Shown: positions 1 to 9,814 of the stretch, one piece after another
How the letters are laid out: every line of letters starts with the position of its first letter
Numbering within the stretch: position 1 is the stretch's first letter
NCBI RefSeq assembly: GCF_015910535.1
Contig: NZ_JACBJG010000006.1
Location: forward strand, 62,001-126,000
DNA length: 64,000 nt
From: Saccharomonospora sp. NB11
GTDB lineage: Bacteria; Actinomycetota; Actinomycetes; Mycobacteriales; Pseudonocardiaceae
Direction: 5' to 3'
Notes under the pieces: generated by a model
The model's database searches: none
What the model was told of the DNA's origin: nothing
Seen by the model: only the letters and a program-made list of their open reading frames with translations
Position numbers and translations under genes: made by a program

Positions 1-2
1 AC

Positions 3-1250
3 CTCGACTTCGCGTTGGACGTCGAGTCGGTGCGGGTCAACAACAGCCCCGCGCGAGTGGACCGCGACCCCGACGACCCGACCGAGGTGGTGGTCACTCC
101 GGCCACCGAACTCGGGGAGGGCGAACCGATGACGGTGGTCGTCCGCTACGCCGACACCCCGTCCGAGGTGGAAGTCGACGGCTTCACCGCGTGGAAGCGC
201 ACCGAGACCGGCGCGCTGGCCGTCGACCAGCCGCACATCGCCGAGTGGTGGTTCCCGTCCAACGACCACCCGACTGACAAGGCGACCTACGACGTGTCGG
301 TGGCCGTGCCCGACGACGTGGCGGCCCTGTCCAACGGCGTGCTCACGGGTCGGAGCAAGGTCCGCGAGGGCTGGACCCGCTGGAACTGGCGCAGCACCGA
401 GCCGCAGGCGACCTACCTGACGTTCCTCGCCGTCGGCGACTACGAGGTGCGCTCGTCCACCACGCCGAGCGGGCTGCCGATCGTCAACGCCTACGAGGCC
501 GGGCTGGGCGAGCTGCGTCCGGCGGCGGAGGCCAGCATCGAGCGCACGCCCGAGGTCGTGGAGTTCCTGGAGCTGATCTTCGGTCCGTACCCGTTCGAAG
601 CGCAGGGCGGGGTCGTCACCAGCGGTCTCGGCTTCGCGCTTGAGACCCAGACGCGGTCGGTCTACGACGCCGGGTTCTTCCGTCAGGGCACGAACATGTC
701 GGTCGTGGTGCACGAGAACGCGCACCAGTGGTTCGGCGACGCGGTGTCGCTCGGCTCGTGGGCCGACATCTGGCTGAACGAGGGTTTCGCGAGCTACGCC
801 GAGTTCCTGTGGTCGGAGTACAACGGGGAGGGCACGGCCGCCGAGCTGGCGCAGTACCTGTACGACTCGATTCCCGCCGACGACCCGTTCTGGCAGGTCC
901 TGCCCGGCGACCCGGGCGCGGAGAACCAGTTCGACGCGGCCGTCTACGACCGGGGCGCGCTCGCGGCCCACGCGCTGCGCACGGCCGTGGGTGACGAGAC
1001 GTTCGTCGAGATCCTGCGCACGTGGCTCGACACCTACCGGGGCGGCGACGCCACGCTTGCCGACTTCGTCGCGTTGGCCGAGGAGGTGTCGGGCACGGAG
1101 CTCGACGAGCTGTTCGACACGTGGCTGTTCACGAAGGGCAAGCCGGAGATCGGCCCGAACGGCGCCGAGGTGAGGACCACCGCGGTGACCGAACCGGAGT
1201 CGTTCCGCGAGATCGCCTTCACCCACGAGCAGCTCGCGAAGCACCACTAG
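3..1250 (+). CDS. M1 family metallopeptidase, 5'-truncated by window edge
   Basis: This is a zinc aminopeptidase of the M1 (gluzincin) family; the reading frame is open to the left edge, so the N-terminus lies outside the window. The zinc motif HENAH is encoded at 711-725, and the third zinc ligand is the Glu of NEGFA at 780-782, with the family's 18-residue spacing. The strand then runs through a typical helical C-terminal half and stops at 1248-1250. M1 enzymes of this actinobacterial type are usually about 450-500 residues and exported, so perhaps 50-90 residues including a signal peptide are missing here. No downstream partner is apparent; the next gene starts 21 bp later. Confidence 0.9.
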   Translation, partial: LDFALDVESVRVNNSPARVDRDPDDPTEVVVTPATELGEGEPMTVVVRYADTPSEVEVDGFTAWKRTETGALAVDQPHIAEWWFPSNDHPTDKATYDVSVAVPDDVAALSNGVLTGRSKVREGWTRWNWRSTEPQATYLTFLAVGDYEVRSSTTPSGLPIVNAYEAGLGELRPAAEASIERTPEVVEFLELIFGPYPFEAQGGVVTSGLGFALETQTRSVYDAGFFRQGTNMSVVVHENAHQWFGDAVSLGSWADIWLNEGFASYAEFLWSEYNGEGTAAELAQYLYDSIPADDPFWQVLPGDPGAENQFDAAVYDRGALAAHALRTAVGDETFVEILRTWLDTYRGGDATLADFVALAEEVSGTELDELFDTWLFTKGKPEIGPNGAEVRTTAVTEPESFREIAFTHEQLAKHH

Positions 1251-1271
1251 CTCGCTCGATATGCTCGCCGA

Positions 1272-1790
1272 GTGAACACCGACGGCCCCGAGTCCGCCCA
1301 GGGCGCACAGCAGTCCGAGACGCGCCGCGCGCACGCTCTGCGTCTCGGTTCCTGGGGGGTGCTCGGGGCCGCGTCGGTGATCACGTTGCTCGGAGTCCTG
1401 CTCGTGCTGGGCGCCTTCCGCAACGACCAGGTGATCGCTGACAACCACGGCACGGCGACGGCCCTGGTCGAGCAGGTCATGTTCGACCGCACCCTCATCC
1501 GCTACGACACGCCCGACGGGGTGTCGCACAGCCCCGAGAACGGCGTGCTCTACCCGGACGGCCTCACGGCGGGACAGCTCATCCGCATCGAATACGACAC
1601 CACCGACCCGGAGCTGGCGAAGGTCGCGGGGCGGACGTGGTTGCTCACGCTGCTGCCCGTGTCGACGACCTTGCTGTTCACGTGGCTCGTGGCAGGACCG
1701 CTCGTGTGGTTCCTCCGCTCCCGGTTGCGCGCGCTGACGGCGACGTCACCGGCCGCGCGCTCCACGGTGTCGTCCGGCACGTCGGCGTAG
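1272..1790 (+). CDS. DUF3592-type membrane protein
   Basis: A 172-residue protein with a GTG start. It has a hydrophilic N-terminus (about 1-24), a transmembrane segment (about 27-48), an extracytoplasmic beta-rich domain of about 70 residues (VEQVMFDRTLIRYDTPDG onward), and a second transmembrane segment (about 122-148). This two-TM plus small external domain layout is that of DUF3592 proteins of unknown function. It lies between the M1 peptidase and menG without clear functional connection. Function is unknown. Confidence 0.65.
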   Translation: MNTDGPESAQGAQQSETRRAHALRLGSWGVLGAASVITLLGVLLVLGAFRNDQVIADNHGTATALVEQVMFDRTLIRYDTPDGVSHSPENGVLYPDGLTAGQLIRIEYDTTDPELAKVAGRTWLLTLLPVSTTLLFTWLVAGPLVWFLRSRLRALTATSPAARSTVSSGTSA

Positions 1791-1855
1791 GCCGCACGCT
1801 CCCTCGCGCAAGCGGGCTCACGTTCCGGTCGAGGCGGCCCGACTAGACTCCCGAC

Positions 1856-2554
1856 ATGGCCCGAGCGAGCCTCGACAAGGACCCAGCCGACGTCGCCGCG
1901 ATGTTCGACGGCGTCGCGAAGCGATACGACCGCACGAACTCCGTGATGACGTTCGGCTTCGACCGCCGGTGGCGGGTCATCACGGGCCGGGTGCTCGACG
2001 GCCGCCCGGGGGAGAAGGTGCTCGACCTCGCCGCGGGCACGGGCGTGTCCACCGAGGAGTACGCGCGGGGCGGCGCGTGGTGCGTCGCCGCCGACTTCTC
2101 GCTCGGCATGTTGCGTGGCGGACGTCACCGTGGGGTGCCGATGGTGGCCGCCGACGCGCTGCGGCTGCCGTTCGCCGACGAGTCCTTCGACGCGGTCACC
2201 ATCACGTTCGGCCTGCGCAACTTCGTCGACACGTCGGCGGCGTTGAAGGAGATCGCGCGCGTGGTCAAGCCCGGCGGCAGGCTGGTCGTGTGCGAGGTGT
2301 CGACGCCCACGTTCGCGCCGATCCGGTTCGTCTACCGCAAGTTCGCGCTGCGACTGATGACGTGGTTCGGCAGGCGGGTGTCGTCGAACCCCGAGGCGTA
2401 CGTCTACCTGTTCGAGTCCATGCTGACCTGGCCGAACCAGCGACGGCTCGCGGAAATCATCGCCGACTCGGGCTGGCGCAGCGTCGAGTGGATGAACCTC
2501 ACGTTCGGCGTGGTCGCCATCCACCGTGCATGGAAGGCGAAGAGCGCCTCGTAG
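1856..2554 (+). CDS. menG: Demethylmenaquinone C-methyltransferase
   Basis: MenG/UbiE family SAM-dependent methyltransferase of 232 residues, the last step of menaquinone synthesis (C-methylation of demethylmenaquinone at the membrane surface). The SAM-binding motif VLDLAAGTG is at residues 55-63. The N-terminal family signature ([16 protein letters not shown], 16-31) and the FGLRN plus VVKPGG segments (118-141) are present. The ATG start at 1856 gives the usual family length. menJ follows after 9 bp, so the two probably form a transcription unit, and the nuo operon that uses the quinone lies immediately downstream. Assignment is confident from motifs and context. Confidence 0.93.
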   Translation: MARASLDKDPADVAAMFDGVAKRYDRTNSVMTFGFDRRWRVITGRVLDGRPGEKVLDLAAGTGVSTEEYARGGAWCVAADFSLGMLRGGRHRGVPMVAADALRLPFADESFDAVTITFGLRNFVDTSAALKEIARVVKPGGRLVVCEVSTPTFAPIRFVYRKFALRLMTWFGRRVSSNPEAYVYLFESMLTWPNQRRLAEIIADSGWRSVEWMNLTFGVVAIHRAWKAKSAS

Positions 2555-2563
2555 ACTCGCCGC

Positions 2564-3838
2564 ATGACTCACGACGCGGAGGTCATCGTCGTCGGTGCGG
2601 GCCCGGCGGGCTCGACCGCGGCCACCTATCTCGCCCGGGCGGGCGTCGACGTGCTCCTGTTGGAGAAGACGAGCTTTCCCCGCGAGAAGGTGTGCGGCGA
2701 CGGTCTGACGCCGCGTGGCGTGAAGCAGCTCATCGACCTCGGCATCGACACGAGCCAGGAAGCCGGGTGGGTGCACAACCGGGGGCTGCGCATCCTCACC
2801 GGTGAGCTGACGCTGGAACTCGACTGGCCCGACCTCACCGCCTACCCGCCCTACGGGGTGTCGCGTACGCGCCAGGACTTCGACGACCTGCTCGCGCGGA
2901 CGGCCGTGAAGTCCGGGGCCCGACTCCTCGAACGCACCACCGTGACGGGCGCGATCACCGACGAGCGCACCGGCCGCGTGGTCGGCGTGCAGGCGAAGCA
3001 GGGGCCCGAGCGCAAGCCGGTCAGCTACCGCGCGCCGCTGGTGCTGGCGTGTGACGGCGTGTCGGCGAGGCTCGCGTTGTCGGTCGGCATCCAGAAGAAC
3101 GACCGCAGGCCCATGGGCGTCGCGGTGCGCCGCTACTACCGCAGCCCCCGCCACGACGACGCCTACATCGAGGGTCACCTGGAGCTGTGGGACCGCAGCG
3201 ACCCGCGCAACCCGGCACTGCTGCCCGGGTACGGGTGGGCGTTCCCGCTCGGGGACGGCACCGTCAACGTCGGGTTGGGGATGCTGTCGACATCGAAGTC
3301 GTTCCGCAACATCGACTACCGCGCGCTGCTCAAGTCGTGGTTGGACTCCACTCCCGAGGAATGGGGCTACCGCGAGGGGAACGCGGTGGGCCGTATCGGT
3401 GGGGCGGCCATCCCCATGGGGTTCAACCGCACGCCGCACTACCGCGACGGGCTGCTGCTGCTCGGCGACGCGGGCGGCATGGTGAGTCCCTTCAACGGCG
3501 AGGGCATCGCGGCGGCGATGGAGTCGGCGAGCCTGGCCGCCGAGCACGTCGTTCAGGCGCTCGCCCGCCGGGAGGGCCCGTCGCGGGAGCGGGCGTTGCA
3601 GGGCTACCCGCGCGCGGTGGCCGACCTGATGGGCGGCTACTACCGCCTCGGCAACCTCTTCGCGAAGGCCATCGGACATCCGAAGGTCATGCGCGCCGCG
3701 ACGAAGTACGGGCTGCGCATCCGGCCGCTGATCCCGCTGGTCTTCAAGGGCCTGTCCGGCTGCTACGACCCGAAGGGCGGCGACGCTGTCGACCGCCTCG
3801 TGGCCACGCTCTCGCGTATCGCTCCCGCCCCGCGCTGA
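2564..3838 (+). CDS. menJ: FAD-dependent geranylgeranyl-reductase family protein, probable menaquinone reductase MenJ
   Basis: A 424-residue flavoprotein with an N-terminal Rossmann GAGPAG motif (11-16), the CGDGL motif of the geranylgeranyl reductase family (44-48), and the second FAD motif GDAGG followed by NGEGI near residues 297-312. Family members reduce isoprenoid double bonds. In mycobacteria MenJ saturates one double bond of the menaquinone side chain, and its gene is a neighbour of menaquinone and polyprenyl synthase genes, as here. The substrate is inferred from context; a role in archaeal-type lipid reduction is unlikely in this lineage. About 580 bp of non-coding DNA separates it from nuoA. 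Confidence 0.82.
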   Translation: MTHDAEVIVVGAGPAGSTAATYLARAGVDVLLLEKTSFPREKVCGDGLTPRGVKQLIDLGIDTSQEAGWVHNRGLRILTGELTLELDWPDLTAYPPYGVSRTRQDFDDLLARTAVKSGARLLERTTVTGAITDERTGRVVGVQAKQGPERKPVSYRAPLVLACDGVSARLALSVGIQKNDRRPMGVAVRRYYRSPRHDDAYIEGHLELWDRSDPRNPALLPGYGWAFPLGDGTVNVGLGMLSTSKSFRNIDYRALLKSWLDSTPEEWGYREGNAVGRIGGAAIPMGFNRTPHYRDGLLLLGDAGGMVSPFNGEGIAAAMESASLAAEHVVQALARREGPSRERALQGYPRAVADLMGGYYRLGNLFAKAIGHPKVMRAATKYGLRIRPLIPLVFKGLSGCYDPKGGDAVDRLVATLSRIAPAPR

Positions 3839-4168
3839 CGGGCGGACCACTCGCCGCGCCGGGACCGGTGTCCCGGTGCCGGCACCTCGTGCTGCCCGTC
3901 GTCCCCGGGCGTTCGCCGGCGCCGTCCGTCCGTGCCGATCCGCGCGCGGACGAACGGCTCGGACGCACCCTCCGACGCGTCGCTCACGCCCCTCCGAGGG
4001 GCCGTTCGACGTGCTGTTAGCTCAGTGTGAAAGATCACAGTACGCTCGTACTTCTATGTGGCGGGGGCCTCGTCTCGGAGCGTTTTGTGCAGGTCGCACA
4101 CGGTGTCCACCGAGGGGCCAGAATGCCCCTGACGTCGGACTACCTACTTTGGTTGCGTCGGGGGGCTA
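3839..4168. other. Intergenic region upstream of the nuo promoter
   Basis: I see no convincing gene here. Possible frames lack start signals and actinomycete codon bias. It contains a near-palindrome TGTGA-N4-TCACA at 4026-4039 and is less GC-rich toward its right end. No U-tract hairpin that would clearly terminate menJ was found. Confidence 0.5.
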
Positions 4169-4197
4169 GCGACAAGGTGTGAGTTGCGTCTTACACT
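4169..4197 (+). promoter_or_regulatory. Candidate promoter of the nuo operon
   Basis: GCGACA (4169-4174) and TACACT (4192-4197) are separated by 17 bp and resemble -35/-10 boxes of a housekeeping sigma factor. A start site near 4204 would place both Rex palindromes just downstream, consistent with roadblock repression. The -35 match is partial (GACA only). Confidence 0.4.
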
Positions 4198-4208
4198 GCA
4201 CCCATGTT

Positions 4209-4226
4209 TTGTGAAGGGCTTCACAA
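4209..4226. promoter_or_regulatory. Rex operator 1 (ROP site)
   Basis: TTGTGAAGGGCTTCACAA is a perfect palindrome of TTGTGAA arms around 4 bp. It matches the Rex operator known from Streptomyces, where Rex represses nuo, cyd and other respiratory genes until NADH rises. It lies 196 bp before the nuoA start. Confidence 0.85.
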
Positions 4227-4242
4227 CCGTCACGCGGGACGG

Positions 4243-4262
4243 CTTGTGAACGGCTTCACAAG
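4243..4262. promoter_or_regulatory. Rex operator 2 (ROP site)
   Basis: CTTGTGAACGGCTTCACAAG is an even longer perfect palindrome (8-bp arms). Its core TGTGAACnnnTTCACA fits the published S. coelicolor Rex consensus exactly. Its centre is 35 bp from that of operator 1. Confidence 0.88.
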
Positions 4263-4308
4263 CCGGGTTGGTTGCGCCGCTCGTGACAGAGGTGGTGGAA
4301 AACACAAA

Positions 4309-4324
4309 GTAAGGCGGTCCTTAC
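4309..4324. promoter_or_regulatory. Inverted repeat in nuo leader
   Basis: GTAAGG-CGGT-CCTTAC is a perfect 6-bp inverted repeat about 100 bp upstream of nuoA and 50 bp downstream of the second Rex site. It could be a further operator or a leader hairpin; no regulator can be assigned. Confidence 0.35.
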
Positions 4325-4421
4325 CCACAGAGGTGTGGCGTAGGTCCCTTAGAGTCTCGCCACGACAGTCAGATGTCGACCATGTCCGTTACGCAGCGGC
4401 GCGTGAAAGGATGGTGCCGCA

Positions 4422-4841
4422 GTGATCCCCTCGGTGTCCGCGGTAGAGGTTCTGGCGCAGGAGAGCGCGGATTCCGGCCTCGGCGTTTTCCTCCCACTCG
4501 TTCTGTTGTTCGGGCTCGCCCTCGCGTTCGCGCTCTTCTCCGTCCTCTTGGGACCGTTGCTCGGTCCGAGCCGCTACAACAAGGCCAAGCTCTCCGCCTA
4601 CGAGTGCGGCATCGAACCGTCCCCGCAACCGCTGGTGGGCGGTGGCCGCATGCCCATCGCCTACTACGTGACGGCGATGCTCTTCATCCTCTTCGACATC
4701 GAGATGGTGTTCCTCTTCCCCTACGCCGTGTCGGCGGACTTCCTGGGGTTGTGGGGCGTCGCCGCCGTCTCGGTGTTCATCGCGACCTTCTTCATCGCCG
4801 ACATCTACGTGTGGCGGCGCGGCGGGCTGGATTGGAACTGA
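4422..4841 (+). CDS. nuoA: NADH-quinone oxidoreductase subunit A
   Basis: First gene of the nuo operon, 139 residues from a GTG start. It has three transmembrane helices and the conserved [11 protein letters not shown] loop (the Cys-containing loop between TM1 and TM2) and [10 protein letters not shown] in TM2. NuoA sits at the junction of the membrane arm and the peripheral arm, near the quinone site. The N-terminus has about 20 residues more than E. coli-type proteins. Expression is probably under Rex control through the two upstream operators. Confidence 0.95.
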   Translation: MIPSVSAVEVLAQESADSGLGVFLPLVLLFGLALAFALFSVLLGPLLGPSRYNKAKLSAYECGIEPSPQPLVGGGRMPIAYYVTAMLFILFDIEMVFLFPYAVSADFLGLWGVAAVSVFIATFFIADIYVWRRGGLDWN

Positions 4842-4848
4842 TCGAACC

Positions 4849-5397
4849 ATGGGTCTCGAAGAGAAGCTCCCGAACGGCATCCTCCTGACGACGCTGGAAG
4901 GCGTGGTCAACTGGGCGCGCAAGAACTCGATGTGGCCTGCCACGTTCGGGCTCGCCTGCTGCGCGATCGAGATGATGACGGTCGGCGGCTCGCGCTACGA
5001 CATCTCGCGCTTCGGCATGGAGCGCTTCAGCGCCACGCCGAGGCAGGCCGACCTGATGATCGTCGCGGGCCGGGTGACGCAGAAGATGGCGCCGGTCCTG
5101 CGGCAGATCTACGACCAGATGGCCGAGCCGAAGTGGGTGCTCGCCATGGGTGTGTGCGCCTCCTCGGGCGGCATGTTCAACAACTACGCCGTCGTGCAGG
5201 GCGTCGACCACATCGTCCCGGTCGACATGTACCTGCCCGGCTGTCCCCCGAGGCCCGAGATGCTGCTCGACGCCATCCTCAAGCTCCACGCCAAGGTGCA
5301 GGACGAGCCGATGGGGCCGCGGCGGGCAGCCCTGCGGGCCGAGAGCGGGAAGCAGACCGAAATCGTCCCGTCGTCGATCAAGTTCGCGAAAAAGTGA
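4849..5397 (+). CDS. nuoB: NADH-quinone oxidoreductase subunit B
   Basis: 182-residue NuoB, which carries iron-sulfur cluster N2, the last cluster before quinone. The cluster cysteines are seen in [17 protein letters not shown] and PGCPPRPE. It follows nuoA after 7 bp and its stop overlaps the nuoC start (TGATG), indicating translational coupling. Confidence 0.96.
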   Translation: MGLEEKLPNGILLTTLEGVVNWARKNSMWPATFGLACCAIEMMTVGGSRYDISRFGMERFSATPRQADLMIVAGRVTQKMAPVLRQIYDQMAEPKWVLAMGVCASSGGMFNNYAVVQGVDHIVPVDMYLPGCPPRPEMLLDAILKLHAKVQDEPMGPRRAALRAESGKQTEIVPSSIKFAKK

Positions 5398-6164
5398 TGG
5401 GCATGCCTGACGAGAAGCCAGAGACCGGCGGCGAACTCTCCAGCGCCGAACACAGCGAGAACGGCCTGCGCCCGCAGGGTGCCGAGCCGGCGCGTCCCGC
5501 CGAGCCGGTGGTCGCGGGCCGGGAACGCCGCGGCATGTTCGGGGTCGCGGGAACCGGTGACACCTCGGGTTACGGCGGACTCCGCCTGCCCGCCTACTCG
5601 CCGCCTCCCGCGGAGCGGCCCTACGGCGGCTGGTTCGACGAGTTCGCCGACGAGTTCTACGCGGCGTTGTCGGACAACGGAATTCCCGCCGACGCCATCC
5701 AGCAGGTGACGATCGACCGCGGCGAGATCACGTTCTACGTGAAGCGTGAGCACCTCGTGGAGATCTGCCGCACGCTGCGCGACGACGAGGGGCTGCGCTT
5801 CGAGCTGTGCGCCTCGGTGTCCGGTGTGGACTACGGCGTCGACGTCCCCCAGCGGTTGCACTCGGTGTACCACCTGACGTCGATGACCTACCGGCGACGC
5901 ATCCGACTGGAGGTCACGCTCGACATCGACGACCCGCACGTGCCGTCGATCGTCGAGGTCTACCCGACGGCCGACTGGCAGGAGCGCGAGGCCTACGACA
6001 TGTTCGGCATCGTCTACGACGGCCACCCTGCGCTGACCCGAATCCTCATGCCGGACGACTGGGAGGGCCACCCGCAGCGGAAGGACTACCCGCTGGGCGG
6101 CATCCCGGTGGAGTACAAGGGCGCGGAAATCCCGCCTCCCGACACGCGGAGGTCCTACTCATGA
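5397..6164 (+). CDS. nuoC: NADH-quinone oxidoreductase subunit C
   Basis: NuoC of the peripheral arm, separate from NuoD rather than fused as in E. coli. The 30-kDa subunit signature is present ([20 protein letters not shown] and the [11 protein letters not shown] end). The ATG at 5397 overlaps the nuoB stop; a second ATG at 5403 is equally possible. The first ~65 residues are a low-complexity acidic/proline-rich extension typical of actinobacterial NuoC. The frame remains open far upstream inside nuoB, but that part is antisense to codon bias and is not used. About 255 residues. Confidence 0.93.
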   Translation: MGMPDEKPETGGELSSAEHSENGLRPQGAEPARPAEPVVAGRERRGMFGVAGTGDTSGYGGLRLPAYSPPPAERPYGGWFDEFADEFYAALSDNGIPADAIQQVTIDRGEITFYVKREHLVEICRTLRDDEGLRFELCASVSGVDYGVDVPQRLHSVYHLTSMTYRRRIRLEVTLDIDDPHVPSIVEVYPTADWQEREAYDMFGIVYDGHPALTRILMPDDWEGHPQRKDYPLGGIPVEYKGAEIPPPDTRRSYS

Positions 6165-7546
6165 CCACGAGCGACCGCATCGCCGACGCGAGCACCGGCA
6201 CCGACACCACGGCCGAGGGCAGCGCGAGCACGCAGCACGACGCTCGGTACGCCGAGCACCGCGAGACCACCGAGGGTCGGGTGTACACGGTCAGCGGCGG
6301 CGACTGGGACGACGTCCTCTCCGACGCCGACCAGTCCGAACGCATGATCATCAACATGGGTCCGCAGCACCCGTCGACCCACGGCGTGCTGCGTCTCGTG
6401 CTGGAGATGGAGGGCGAGACCGTCACCCAGCTCCGCTCGGTGATCGGATACCTCCACACGGGGATCGAGAAGAACACCGAGTACCGCACGTGGACCCAGG
6501 GCGTCACGTTCGTGACGCGCATGGACTACCTCTCGCCGCTGTTCAACGAGATGGGCTACTGCCTGGCGGTGGAGAAGCTCCTCGGCATCGAGGTGCCCCG
6601 TCGGGCGCAGTTGCTGCGGATCATGCTCATGGAGCTGAACCGCATCGCGTCCCACTTCGTCTACATCGCCACCGGCGGCATGGAGCTGGGCGCCACCACG
6701 GCGATGACGCTCGGCTTCCGCGAGCGTGAAGAGGTCCTGCACCTGCTCGAACACCTGACGGGTCTGCGCATGAACCATGCGTTCATCCGGCCCGGTGGCC
6801 TCGCGCAGGACATGCCGGACGACTTCGACGAGAAGGTCACCGAGTTCTGCAAGGTGATGGACAAGCGGCTGCCGCTGTACGACAAGTTGTTCACCGGGCA
6901 GCCGATCTGGCGCAACCGTCTCAAGGGCGTCGGCTACCTGCCGCTGGACGCGTGCCTCGCGCTCGGCGTCACGGGGCCGGTGCTGCGCTCGGCCGGTCTG
7001 CCGTGGGACCTGCGCAAGGTGGAGCCGTACTCGGGCTACGACGAGATCGACTTCGAGGTGCCGACGTCCACCGAGGCGGACTGCTGGGCGCGCTACCTCC
7101 TCCGGGTGGAGGAGATGCACCAGTCGCTGCGCATCGTGCGTCAGGTGCAGAAGATGCTGGAGCCGGGTCCGGTCATGGTCGAGGACCGCAAGATCGCGTG
7201 GCCTGCCCAGCTCTCCGTCTCCAGCGACGGCATGGGCAACTCCCTCGAACACGTCCGCAAGATCATGGGCCAGTCGATGGAGTCGCTCATCCACCACTTC
7301 AAGCTGGTCACCGAAGGGTTCCGGGTTCCCCCGGGCCAGGTGTACACCGCCGTGGAGTCGCCACGCGGCGAACTCGGCTTCCACGCCGTGTCCGACGGCG
7401 GCACCAAACCGCTGCGGGTCCACGTGCGTGAACCGAGCTTCGTGAACCTGCAAGCGATGCCTGCCATGGCGGAGGGCGGCCTCGTCGCCGACGTCATCGC
7501 AGCCATCGCCTCGATCGACCCGGTGATGGGGGGAGTGGACCGATGA
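6161..7546 (+). CDS. nuoD: NADH-quinone oxidoreductase subunit D
   Basis: 49-kDa subunit of 461 residues that forms the quinone-binding cavity together with NuoB. The signature [14 protein letters not shown] and the Arg-rich quinone-cavity region are clear. The start ATG at 6161 overlaps the nuoC stop (ATGA), with a GGAGG Shine-Dalgarno at 6148-6152. The first ~60 residues are a Thr/Ser/Ala-rich leader of the actinobacterial type. Confidence 0.96.
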   Translation: MTTSDRIADASTGTDTTAEGSASTQHDARYAEHRETTEGRVYTVSGGDWDDVLSDADQSERMIINMGPQHPSTHGVLRLVLEMEGETVTQLRSVIGYLHTGIEKNTEYRTWTQGVTFVTRMDYLSPLFNEMGYCLAVEKLLGIEVPRRAQLLRIMLMELNRIASHFVYIATGGMELGATTAMTLGFREREEVLHLLEHLTGLRMNHAFIRPGGLAQDMPDDFDEKVTEFCKVMDKRLPLYDKLFTGQPIWRNRLKGVGYLPLDACLALGVTGPVLRSAGLPWDLRKVEPYSGYDEIDFEVPTSTEADCWARYLLRVEEMHQSLRIVRQVQKMLEPGPVMVEDRKIAWPAQLSVSSDGMGNSLEHVRKIMGQSMESLIHHFKLVTEGFRVPPGQVYTAVESPRGELGFHAVSDGGTKPLRVHVREPSFVNLQAMPAMAEGGLVADVIAAIASIDPVMGGVDR

Positions 7547-8415
7547 CCACACCGTCGCAGCAGCCGTCGCAGACACCGAAGCCCGGTTCGCAGCCGGCCG
7601 AGCAGACCTACGCGGCCGCGTCGGACGACGTGGACGTCACGGCCATCTCGCCGGTGAGCGACGACGAACAGCGCCCCGAGGTGCCCGCCGCCGACCCGTT
7701 CGGCCCCGAGGTGGAGGCCGAGGCGCAGGAGTTGGCGTCGCGTTACCCGCAGGCGCGGTCGGCGTTGTTGCCGATGCTGCACCTGGTGCAGTCGGTGCAG
7801 GGGTACGTGAGCCAGGAGGGCATCGCGTTCTGCGCCCGACAGCTCGACCTCACCGAGGCCGAGGTCAGCGCCGTCGCCACGTTCTACACGATGTACAAGC
7901 GCAGGCCGTGCGGCCAGCACCTGGTGAGCGTGTGCACCAACACGCTGTGCGCCGTCCTCGGTGGTGACGACATCTACAAGCGACTGTCGGAACACCTGGG
8001 CGAGGACGGCAAGCCCCTCGGTCACGAGGAGACGGCCGGTGAGCCGGGCGAGGTCGGCTCCATCACGTTGGAGCACGCCGAGTGCCTGGCCGCGTGCGAC
8101 CTCGGGCCGGTGCTGCAGGTGAACTACGAGTACTTCGACAACCAGACGCCGGAGTCGGCGGTCGAGCTCGTCGACGCGCTGCGCCGTGGCGAGAAGCCGC
8201 AGCCGACGCGCGGCGCGCCCCTCACCGACTTCCGCTCGGTGGAGCGCCAGCTCGCGGGCTTCTTCCCCGAGGAGGAGGACGTGTTCCGCTCCGATGTGGA
8301 CGCGCCTTCCCAGGCGGTGGAGACGCTGCGCGGCGCGCAGCTCGCCGCGGATCGCGGGTGGACGGCGCCGGTGATGCCGGAGAACGCGCCCTTGCCGGAG
8401 GTGGAGGCGAAATGA
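7543..8415 (+). CDS. nuoE: NADH-quinone oxidoreductase subunit E
   Basis: 24-kDa thioredoxin-like [2Fe-2S] subunit (cluster N1a) of 290 residues. The ligands appear as CTNTLC and CLAAC. It has a ~60-residue disordered N-terminal extension and a C-terminal extension of about 70 residues, so it is longer than proteobacterial NuoE. The start overlaps nuoD (ATGA). The stop overlaps the ATG of a 38-codon ORF that separates it from nuoF, an unusual arrangement described separately. Confidence 0.95.
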   Translation: MTTPSQQPSQTPKPGSQPAEQTYAAASDDVDVTAISPVSDDEQRPEVPAADPFGPEVEAEAQELASRYPQARSALLPMLHLVQSVQGYVSQEGIAFCARQLDLTEAEVSAVATFYTMYKRRPCGQHLVSVCTNTLCAVLGGDDIYKRLSEHLGEDGKPLGHEETAGEPGEVGSITLEHAECLAACDLGPVLQVNYEYFDNQTPESAVELVDALRRGEKPQPTRGAPLTDFRSVERQLAGFFPEEEDVFRSDVDAPSQAVETLRGAQLAADRGWTAPVMPENAPLPEVEAK

Positions 8416-8528
8416 ACGACGCTGGTTTCTCGCGTTCGTGGAGCCGACTGGGGTGGGCCCCCGCTGTGGCAGATGCGTCTGCCGCAGTAGGGGAGGGTGT
8501 CCCGCAGAGCGGAGTGGAGGCGAAATGA
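8412..8528 (+). CDS. 38-residue ORF between nuoE and nuoF, created by a duplicated junction
   Basis: ATG at 8412 overlaps the nuoE stop (ATGA) and its TGA at 8526-8528 overlaps the nuoF ATG at 8525, so it is coupled on both sides. The peptide ends GVEAK, echoing the nuoE end EVEAK. The 15-bp word GTGGAGGCGAAATGA occurs at 8401-8415 and again at 8514-8528, and includes the Shine-Dalgarno and start. I infer that the ~113-bp segment arose by insertion or duplication at the nuoE/nuoF boundary and that the ORF may be translated simply to deliver ribosomes to nuoF. No homology or motif is recognised; it may be non-functional as a protein. Confidence 0.45.
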   Translation: MNDAGFSRSWSRLGWAPAVADASAAVGEGVPQSGVEAK

Positions 8529-9814
8529 CAGCGGATGCTCTGACCCCGGTCCTGACGAAACGGTGGCTCTCACCGCAGTCGTGGCGGCTGGCCACCTACG
8601 AGAAGCTGGAGGGCTACACGGCCCTTCGCAAGGCACTGTCGGGCACGCCGGAACAGCTCGTGCAGCTCGTGAAGGACGCCGGGCTGCGCGGGCGTGGTGG
8701 TGCCGGGTTCCCGGCGGGTGTGAAGTGGTCGTTCATGCCGCCCAACGAGGACAAGCCGCACTACCTGGTGATCAACGCCGACGAGGGCGAGCCGGGGACG
8801 TGCAAGGACATCCCGTTGATGATGGCCGACCCGCACTCGCTCATCGAGGGCTGCATCATCGCCGCCTACGCCATGCGGTCGCACCACTGCTTCATCTACG
8901 TGCGTGGTGAGGCCCTGCACCCGATCCGCCGACTCAACTCGGCGGTGCGCGAGGCGTACGCGGCGGGGTATCTCGGCAAGAACATCCTCGGCTCCGGTTT
9001 CGACCTCGACATCACCGTGCACGCGGGCGCGGGCGCCTACATCTGCGGTGAGGAGACGGCACTGCTCGACTCCCTGGAGGGACGCCGTGGTCAGCCGCGG
9101 TTGAAGCCGCCGTTCCCGGCCGCCGCGGGCCTGTACGCCGCACCCACCACAGTGAACAACGTGGAGACCATCGCGAGTGTTCCCTACATCGTGAACGGGG
9201 GCGCCGACTGGTTCCGCATGATGGGCACCGAGAAGTCGCCGGGCCCGAAGATCTACTCGATCTCCGGCCACGTCGAGAAGCCCGGTCAGTACGAGGCTCC
9301 GCTCGGCACCACGCTCCGACAGTTGCTGGAGATGGCGGGCGGCATGAAGGACGGCATCCCGCTGAAGTTCTGGACTCCGGGCGGGTCGTCCACGCCGTTG
9401 TTCACCGCCGAACACCTCGACGTGCCGCTCGACTTCGAGGGCGCGGCCGAGGCCGGGTCGATGCTCGGCACCACGGCCGTGCAGGTGTTCAACGAGACGG
9501 TGTCCGTGCCGTGGGCCGTGATGAAGTGGACGCAGTTCTACGAGCACGAGTCGTGCGGCAAGTGCACGCCGTGCCGCGAGGGCACCTACTGGTTGGCGCA
9601 GATCCTCGAACGCATGGTGGCCGGGAAGGGCACCGAGTCGGACATCGACACGCTGCTCGACGTCTGCGACAACATCCTCGGCCGGTCGTTCTGCGCGCTC
9701 GGCGACGGTGCCACGAGCCCCATCACCAGCGGCATCAAGTACTTCCGCGACGAGTTCGTCGCACTGTGTGAGAAGAACCGGGCGCGCTCGCCCGAATTGG
9801 TGGGAGCATCATGA
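8525..9814 (+). CDS. nuoF: NADH-quinone oxidoreductase subunit F
   Basis: 51-kDa subunit of 429 residues, which binds NADH and FMN and cluster N3. The glycine-rich segment [16 protein letters not shown], the GEPGTCKD motif and the cluster ligands in [12 protein letters not shown] plus a later Cys (SFCALGDGA) are present. The start is ATG 8525 with GGAGG at 8516-8520. Electrons enter Complex I here and pass via NuoE/NuoG. Confidence 0.96.
   Translation: MTADALTPVLTKRWLSPQSWRLATYEKLEGYTALRKALSGTPEQLVQLVKDAGLRGRGGAGFPAGVKWSFMPPNEDKPHYLVINADEGEPGTCKDIPLMMADPHSLIEGCIIAAYAMRSHHCFIYVRGEALHPIRRLNSAVREAYAAGYLGKNILGSGFDLDITVHAGAGAYICGEETALLDSLEGRRGQPRLKPPFPAAAGLYAAPTTVNNVETIASVPYIVNGGADWFRMMGTEKSPGPKIYSISGHVEKPGQYEAPLGTTLRQLLEMAGGMKDGIPLKFWTPGGSSTPLFTAEHLDVPLDFEGAAEAGSMLGTTAVQVFNETVSVPWAVMKWTQFYEHESCGKCTPCREGTYWLAQILERMVAGKGTESDIDTLLDVCDNILGRSFCALGDGATSPITSGIKYFRDEFVALCEKNRARSPELVGAS

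Noticed and set aside
1550-3850. Very long antisense reading frame opposite menG and menJ (similar ones lie opposite nuoD, nuoG, nuoL and others)
   Set aside because: Arg/Ala/Gly/His-rich translation without motifs, a by-product of GC3-rich codons on the other strand.
4026-4039. TGTGA-N4-TCACA palindrome as a CRP/GlxR-type site upstream of nuoA
   Set aside because: The spacer is 4 bp rather than the 6 bp of CRP-family sites, and it lies well upstream of the better-supported Rex sites.
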